Part shown: one piece after another, positions 58,120 through 64,000 of the stretch | Layout of the letters: each line of letters opens with the position of its first letter | Position numbering within the stretch: position 1 is the first letter of the stretch | DNA from: Gordionus sp. m RMFG-2023 | Taxonomy: Eukaryota; Nematomorpha; Gordioida; Chordodea; Parachordodidae | Assembly: GCF_954871325.1 (NCBI RefSeq) | Contig: NC_088777.1 | Location: 46,539,366-46,603,365, forward strand | DNA length: 64,000 nucleotides | Reading direction: 5' to 3' | Notes under the pieces: model-generated | What the model saw: the letters and a program-made list of their open reading frames with translations, nothing else | Databases searched by the model: none | What the model was told of the DNA's origin: nothing | Position numbers and translations under genes: made by a program

Positions 58120-60239
58120 CTGATAGGGAAAATGTAATCTTAGTTAATTTTGTCCATTTTGTTTTAGTAAGAATATGTTAAAATATTTGTATTTATTTTT
58201 TGAAAATTTATCTTCATATCGAGTAATATTGTATTATATCGAATATATCGTGCACGACGTCTTATAGTAAAAATATATTATTTATATATTTTTTTTTATT
58301 TGTAGCATATTATGAGTTTAATATTACTATATTTTGTCCCATCTATTCTCTTGATCCAATGTATGTTTAGTAACAATTATTTTTATAACGAAAATAAAAA
58401 TTTTTAAAAAAAAATAATTATAATTATACGCGCAAATATATTTTATAAATTGTCCTTTTTATTATTTGTATAAAACTCTTTTTTAAAAAAAAATATAACC
58501 AAAATAGATTCAAAAATTTACCTAGTTTAAAAAAATGAAAACCAAATTATATTCTTTAATGTATTAAATTTATACGTCGATCGTAATTTTGTAATTTATT
58601 TTGAATGAAATGCCAAAATAAATATATCTCATAAAATAAATCGCCAATTACTTGTATATTATATAAGAACTGAGCGTTTATATAAGTAAGGGAAACATTA
58701 TTTCATTTCTTGTTTTTGTTAAAATAATATCAATTATATAACACTTATATATTAAGTTAATTTTTTTTTAGTAGAGTACTTTTTAACCTAAAAAATTGAT
58801 ACTATTAGTTATTATCGGGAGATTTTTGTCCAGATCTTTTTGCTTTTTATAAACTACCCGTAACTAATATCCTCTGTTTTACATATTTTGTCTCTTTTAC
58901 AAATCTTTCCACACTAAATTTTGTATGTAGATATATTTTAACCCAAAATGATTCTATTAGGTTATTCAGAGTTAGGGTAATAGAATCATCTGCTTTTAAA
59001 TATCTATTAAAACATAGTTAAGCCTTTGTTTTCTCCAATTACTTTTGAATTTTAATTTTAAATGCTCAGTGAAATTTGAGCTAATTATTCAAGAGAAAAT
59101 AGTTGATCTGCACGAAGAAGTAAATGAATAATTCAATCATCGCCTAAAACTCCACTTAACTAGAAAAACAAACAGAGACAATGTTAATAAATTAATTCAT
59201 CCCGTTAAATTTCCTCATATTGACCTCAAGGCGTCAAGTTAAAATGTGATAAACGCAGTTTGTAACAAATTATCTGGCAAAATTGCGGATCAAATCTTGT
59301 TCATTTGACTCAACATTGAGAGATGAATACTAACTAAAGTGTTGTGTTGATAGCAAACATTTCCATATTTTTTAATTTATCTGCAATTTAACTTATTAAA
59401 AATTGTAATATGTAATATATTGCTGTTAAGGGACATTGAGTAACGGTAACGCAAAACATTACTCATTAATTAAAATTTTTTCTTAAATAATATCGAAAAA
59501 ATATATTGTATTATAAAATTATCTTTTACATTTTATGAATAAAACCCTAGTTTTTAAGTCAGATCAACCACCAAATTCTTTCATTTTTATTTTAAACGGT
59601 GTTGAATTTTAGTCAAGATTGTTAAATTAATTGAATCAATCAAGATATTCGTGATAATTTATGTAACAAATCCCTACCAAAACAACATTATATCATAACT
59701 AATTACACAACTAAAATAAATAAATTTTCTTTTATAAACAACTGCTAATTTTATTGGCCAACAAAACATATATATACAAATAAATATAATATAATAAAAC
59801 TATTTAAAAACAAAAAGTTTTTATGATTATAAAATCTCGTCCCTTTATACTTTTTTGAGGAAAAAAATCAAAGTTCTACATGTGATATATAAAATCAGGC
59901 TACTATTTATTAAATTTCCGAGACCTTCAGAGGTAACATTTGCACAGCCAGGCTTGGATTTTTTTTAAAAAAAATTTTCGGCACGTCCCGGGTTTTATAT
60001 TTTTTTCCAGAATTATTTTAAAATATATTTATTTTTAATTTTTACAGTTAATAACTGCGATTTAAAATTTACTGAAATTCAGACCCGGCCTGAGTATTTT
60101 ATAAAAAAAATCAGGCCCGGCCAGGATATATTTAAATATTTTAAAATAAACTAATTAATTTCTTAGAAAATATATATTTAATTTTGAATAATAATATAAC
60201 AATATGTTAATTTATATTTATTATGTTAATTGTACATAC
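58120..60239. other. Intergenic; possible transposase remnant and CCCGG-rich repeat
   Basis: The block at 59040-59300 is less AT-rich and gives plus-strand text such as FNHRLKLHLTRKTNRDNVNK, perhaps a worn transposase. At 59430 GACATTGAGTAACGGTAACG resembles the AGTAACG-type hAT ends. At 59925-60135 CCCGG-rich text recurs (GGCACGTCCCGGG, CAGACCCGGCCTGAG, CAGGCCCGGCCAGG). No host gene recognised. Confidence 0.35.
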
Positions 60240-60865
60240 TTCTTCAGATGAAAATTATTTAACCTGTCCAGTTTCCAATATGAAACATTTTTTTAAACCA
60301 ACAAAAAAAATAAGGGTACAAAGTCTACTCTTTTTGAGGGTCTGAATGAAGATTCTTTTGAAGATATTCAGCTTTTATCAAAATAAGAATTATTCTTTAA
60401 TTTTTAATAAATTCTTCTAATTAAAATTTTTTTTTGTTATATATAACACAACTCCCATCCTTTACGCCAGTTGAACCTGTGTTTAGCATGGCGAAATATG
60501 CTTGAGCACTCTATTGATTATTTGATCAAAATTTTGACAATAAATTCATGTTAAAATTAATAAAATTTTATTATAAAAATATCTTATCTTACAATATATT
60601 ATTTTGTATAATTTTATTTACAATATATATATAGGAAAAGAATTATTATAAAAATCACTCATCTTATATATATTATTTTTGTATAATTTTATTTATATTA
60701 TATAAGGGAAATTTTTGTTGACAATATTAATTTTTCAAGTAAGGAGTAATACATTACTTTCTGAATAGCCAGTAACGGGTATTCCTTTTTTCATAAGGTA
60801 ACGAGTAACAGTGACGCATTCCTTTTTTTGAAGTAAAGAGTAATTTGAAGTAACGTTTATTTTTG
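60240..60865 (+). pseudogene. hAT transposase remnant with AGTAACG-type right end
   Basis: At about 60460-60515 QLPSFTPVEPVFSMAKYA corresponds to the S-x-x-P-V-E-R-V-F-S block of hAT dimerisation domains, with Arg changed to Pro, followed by a stop. DQNFDNKFMLKL lies in the next frame. The segment 60765-60860 (CCAGTAACGGGTATTCCTTT, then AACGAGTAACAGTGACGCAT) has the look of a hAT subterminal region. The left end may be at 59430, but this is not certain. Confidence 0.45.
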
Positions 60866-61057
60866 CAAGTTGGATAATTTTATTTGAAAATAATTTTAAT
60901 ATATGAAAATGTTTTCCATCTAATCTGCATAACACTGTATATCTAATTGTAACAGAATGATTCAATCTTTTGGTTATAATTTTTATAAAGTGATTTTAAT
61001 TTTTAACTACTTTATATAATGATTGGCTAAGAAAATTTTTTAATTAACAGTGCCAAC

Positions 61058-61280
61058 TAGTGTTGTTAAACGGCTCGTTTTGAGCCGATTTTTAAAAACG
61101 GCTAACTCAATATTTTAGCCAGAAAAATATTGCTTAAGCCTCAAGATTTCGAAAATGTATGTCAAGACATTTGTTCCTTCTATGAGCAAAATCTTCAGGC
61201 TTGGGTAATATTTTTCTGGATGAGGTATTGAGTTAGCCGTTTTTAAAAATCAGCTCAAAATGAGCCGTTTAACAACACTA
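61058..61280. mobile_element. hAT-type foldback MITE (TAGTGTTG family), copy 5
   Basis: The best-preserved copy: TAGTGTTGTTAAACGGCTCG opens it and GAGCCGTTTAACAACACTA closes it, with a perfect 8-bp duplication GTGCCAAC (61050-61057 and 61281-61288). The two halves fold back over nearly the full length. Confidence 0.95.
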
Positions 61281-61524
61281 GTGCCAACCGAAGATTTGAT
61301 GCTATTTCGTAAAGAAATATAAGGATTCGATTTTTACCAAATAGTCATAGTCTGTATTGGAATTTGAGAGTATTCACAATAATGTGGTACCATAGGAAAT
61401 CATTCCATCCTGATATAATAAATTAATTTGAAAGACTAAGTATTTAAGCCTTTCCTAAACATTGTACGAGACCTAATCCACTAGTCGCTACTATCAGACA
61501 ACATCCCTTTCACCTTAGAACAAG

Positions 61525-61650
61525 TTGCAGGCGCGTAACCAATTCGGGGAAAGGGGGAAATTCTCCCCCCATCGCAAAATTGACTGTTTTCATAAATATC
61601 ATTTTAAGCTAATAAAAATTTTACCCTCCCCCCCCCCTCCACTCTTATAA
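61525..61650. repeat. G/C-run repeat remnant
   Basis: AGGCGCGTAACCAATTCGGG is followed by GGGGGAAATTCTCCCCCC and, at 61626-61641, a C-run of about 10 with flanking CCTCC. Same wording type as the GGCGTAGCCAGG repeats. Confidence 0.4.
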
Positions 61651-61759
61651 AATTTTACAAATATTTGAATATCAATTTTCCAACATAAAACTTATCTTTT
61701 ATAAATAAATTTTATTAAAATTTCCTTTCCTTGTGAGTACATTAACATTATTCAAAAAT

Positions 61760-62885
61760 ATTGACAAAATGGAAAAATTTTTAGTCAAAGAGATTGAGAT
61801 CAAACGGTAATTTATTTTATTGTTATATATAATTATTTTATTAAATTCAAAATTATTAGTGAGTTAGAATTAATAAGTATTTTTAATAATATTTTAACTA
61901 TTAATAAATATCTATAATTTTTTAAATATTTTTCATTTTTACTTCTATTTTGTAGAACAGAAGAAATAGAAACACAAAAGTTAAATAAGGCTGAGCATGA
62001 AAAAAAGTTATGTGTGGTCAGAAGCGATATCATTATTGAATTCAATTGATCACTCAGAGTTTATCATTGCTGCTAGTTGCATCAATAAATTATTTTCCTA
62101 TAGTTCACTACTTTGTAGAAATTTACAAAAACCAAATTTAGATTTGGTTCAGGTTATTGATTTAGCAGAAAATATATATGAATAGGTAGATACAATAAGA
62201 ATAAATGTAGATGAATATTTTCATAATATTTATCTAGACGTTGAATCGAAGGCTAAATTTTATGATATAACACTATTTAAACCTCGTCTAGACCTAGGGA
62301 ATTATTGAGATGTGTTAGAATTGCATTAGTTCCGCGTTTATTATAGTTAGATAATTACATCACAATTTTCATTAATTATCATTTTATTTTTAATCATAAT
62401 TTAAATTTTATTATATAATAAATTACAATTTTATTTTACAAGCTCAATTACATTTTTTTTATCTCTTTATATATCCTTTTTTTAAACAATAATAAAAAAA
62501 ATAACTAATACAAATTGATGTATAAAAAAATGTTAATATAAAATTTTCACCGAAATTTAAATACAAATTGATGTATAAAAAAATAAATCAATTGCCAAAA
62601 TAAATAATAAAATAACATCGATCAATATATTCAACAAGATGTAAAATAAATATTGGCTTAACTGAAGAATATTATATCCATTTTCATCCCATTCTTAGAT
62701 ACTTTTTTATCATAAATAAAAGTACGGTTTTTAGATAAAAACAAGTCTTTAGCAATCGATGCGCCTAATCGGTGTAAACTTGGCTCAATTTCCTAATTTT
62801 ATGAAGTTGTTTTATATTCTTGCATGTTTGCCTATTACAACATGTACGAATGAAAGGACTTTTTCCAACTTGTGAAGGTTGAAAA
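61760..62885 (+). pseudogene. hAT transposase remnant, ZMYM1/TTF-type
   Basis: Plus-strand text follows the order of ZMYM1-like hAT transposases: SIDHSEFIIAASCINKLFSY, SSLLCRNLQKPNLDLVQVID, LAENIYE, then RINVDEYFHNIYLDVESKAK and FKPRL. After an AT-rich gap it ends with KLFYILACLPITTCTNERTF, then SNL, the C-terminal dimerisation block. Stops interrupt it (for example directly after ENIYE) and the middle is largely gone, so it is dead. No terminal repeats were identified. Confidence 0.8.
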
Positions 62886-63767
62886 CTATAATTATAGTAT
62901 TTAATAAATTTTTTTGTATAATATTGTATTTGATAAGAAGTAAAAAAAACTTGTTTTTTAAATTATTTTCTAGTCAATATTTTATACACACTACTATTAG
63001 TATTTTCAATAAAAATATTATTATCTACTTATATTGTATGAGAATTTAAGCTAAGGCTAGTTTTTAAAGCATTTTATAATAAAAATGACATTAAACTTTA
63101 TTTCAACTTTACATTTAAAAGAACTTTATTAAATATAATATATAACTAACTTAAAATAATAAAAAATAGGCTTGTAATATCCATAAGCACGAATTAGCAA
63201 AAAATAGTTAAAAATAGAAATATAATTATTATTAAATTATGAATAATTTAATAGAATAGCTACAACATAAAACCCGGCCAAAGGTCTAGGAAAAGCTGGC
63301 TGGCCAGGTAAAGGAGGTATGGGGGCGAAGCCCCCAAGAAATCTACCCCTCCCCACCATAAGAAAATCCTGGATACGCCATTGACCAGTTGGCTAAATAT
63401 CTCTGACAATAAAAGAACAGGCGGCACTCTTATACCTTGGTCGAATAAGCATTCTTTAATATGGGATCATATCTGTTAGAGATATGAAATGATATTTATT
63501 ATTTTAAAGAAAGTATTCGTGATAGATACTTCCCCTTCAATTACTTTTTAAATATTATTAGGTTCGGTTTTAAATGTGCGGACTTCCAAACCTTTAAAAA
63601 TATTTCTCATCAAACTTTTACTCCAACGTGCTGATAAGATAAAAAGATATAAAAAATTTAATATTCTTATATATTTACTATTATCATAATATGAGAAAAG
63701 TTATTCTGTCATTAATATATGTAAATAAATTCGATTTATAACTAATATTTTTGTATATTTATCTTAA
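62886..63767. other. 5' flank of the DHX37-like gene with a dispersed repeat
   Basis: At about 63270-63390 the inverted form of the 11604 repeat occurs: CTGGCCAGGTAAAGGAGG, GGGGGCGAAGCCCCC, then AAAATCCTGGATACGCCATT and GACC. The remaining 380 bp before the ATG should hold the promoter; no specific element recognised. Confidence 0.5.
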
Positions 63768-64000
63768 ATGACTAAATTTAAAGATGACATTAAAAAAATG
63801 AATATCAGTAATAAAGATCTTATAGATCAATCATTTGATCCTATAAGGAAACATCGAAAATATGATGAATCTAATCAATTCTTAATTGTTCCTACCAAAA
63901 AATCAAGTAAACCTAAAAACAAAAAGGATAATCTTATTTTTAAGAAACAGCTAAGTAAAACAAAGCTAAAAAAATTGAATAAATTAAAAGAACAAAAAAT
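63768..64000 (+). CDS. DHX37-like: ATP-dependent RNA helicase DHX37-like, N-terminus only
   Basis: DHX37 (yeast Dhr1) is a DEAH-box helicase that releases U3 snoRNA during small-subunit assembly in the nucleolus. The first 77 codons are present before the window ends: MTKFKDDIKKMNISNKDLID, QSFDPIRKHRKYDESNQFLI, VPTKKSSKPKNKKDNLIFKK, QLSKTKLKKLNKLKEQK. The YDESNQFLIVPTKK block followed by a Lys-rich KKQLSKTKLKKLNKLKEQK tract has the same order as the ASNALVLPGKKKK and KKPLTKKEKKVLQKILEQK tracts of the human protein. The helicase core lies outside the window, so the call rests on this N-terminal pattern only. Confidence 0.6.
   Translation, partial: MTKFKDDIKKMNISNKDLIDQSFDPIRKHRKYDESNQFLIVPTKKSSKPKNKKDNLIFKKQLSKTKLKKLNKLKEQK

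Noticed and set aside
60735-60965. A 76-codon minus-strand frame
   Set aside because: It overlaps the AGTAACG-type hAT subterminal repeats, which explain its repeated VTVTRYLMK-like text.

Overview
The window is AT-rich eukaryotic DNA from an animal whose genome is crowded with transposons. The evidence is spliced genes with GT-AG introns, metazoan-type genes (ribosomal protein eL32, CDP-diacylglycerol synthase, a double-BTB/BACK protein, the start of a DHX37-like helicase), and many hAT, Tc1/mariner, LINE and Ty3/gypsy remnants. From memory, the CDP-diacylglycerol synthase reads most like arthropod forms, but I cannot fix the phylum. Introns fall into two size classes: 41-55 bp in the small genes and 458-1,680 bp in the lipid-synthesis gene. 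No rRNA, intact tRNA or CRISPR array was seen.

Layout. 0-10 kb: a Ty3/gypsy integrase fossil at the left edge, an unrecognised exon near 1.6 kb, a LINE 3' end near 3 kb, a 2.7 kb palindrome with a Tc1/IS630-type transposase remnant in each arm (3.8-6.5 kb), an orphan terminal exon (7.1 kb) and a second LINE remnant (9.1-9.7 kb). 10.1-10.6 kb: RPL32 with two tiny introns. 12.6-17.9 kb: a three-level nest, in which an LTR fossil sits inside a hAT element that sits inside a larger terminal-inverted-repeat element. 18.3 kb: a CTTT microsatellite. 19.2-29.5 kb: a tandem duplication of about 5 kb carrying a secreted His-rich protein gene in each copy. The copies differ by at least four transposon insertions, each with its empty site preserved in the other copy. 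30.9 kb: a minisatellite. 32.5-33.0 kb: a small secreted repeat protein. 33.9-35.6 kb: the BTB-BTB-BACK gene. 38.4-39.2 kb: a second Ty3/gypsy fossil. 40.5-40.9 kb: a small acidic protein gene. 41-42.1 kb: 290-bp tandem repeats. 44-45.6 kb: an unexplained, less AT-rich stretch. 47.6-57.8 kb: CDP-diacylglycerol synthase (nine exons seen, 5' end not found). 56-63 kb: Tc1 and hAT remnants. 63.8 kb to the end: the first exon of a DHX37-like gene.

The host genes look like independent housekeeping or secreted-protein genes; I see no pathway linking them. The strongest new observations are the natural record of insertions in the tandem duplication, the nested 12.6-17.9 kb locus, a hAT-type foldback MITE family (TAGTGTTGTTAAACGG ends, 8-bp target duplications) with five clear copies and one diverged relative, and the unrecognised secreted His-rich gene pair.
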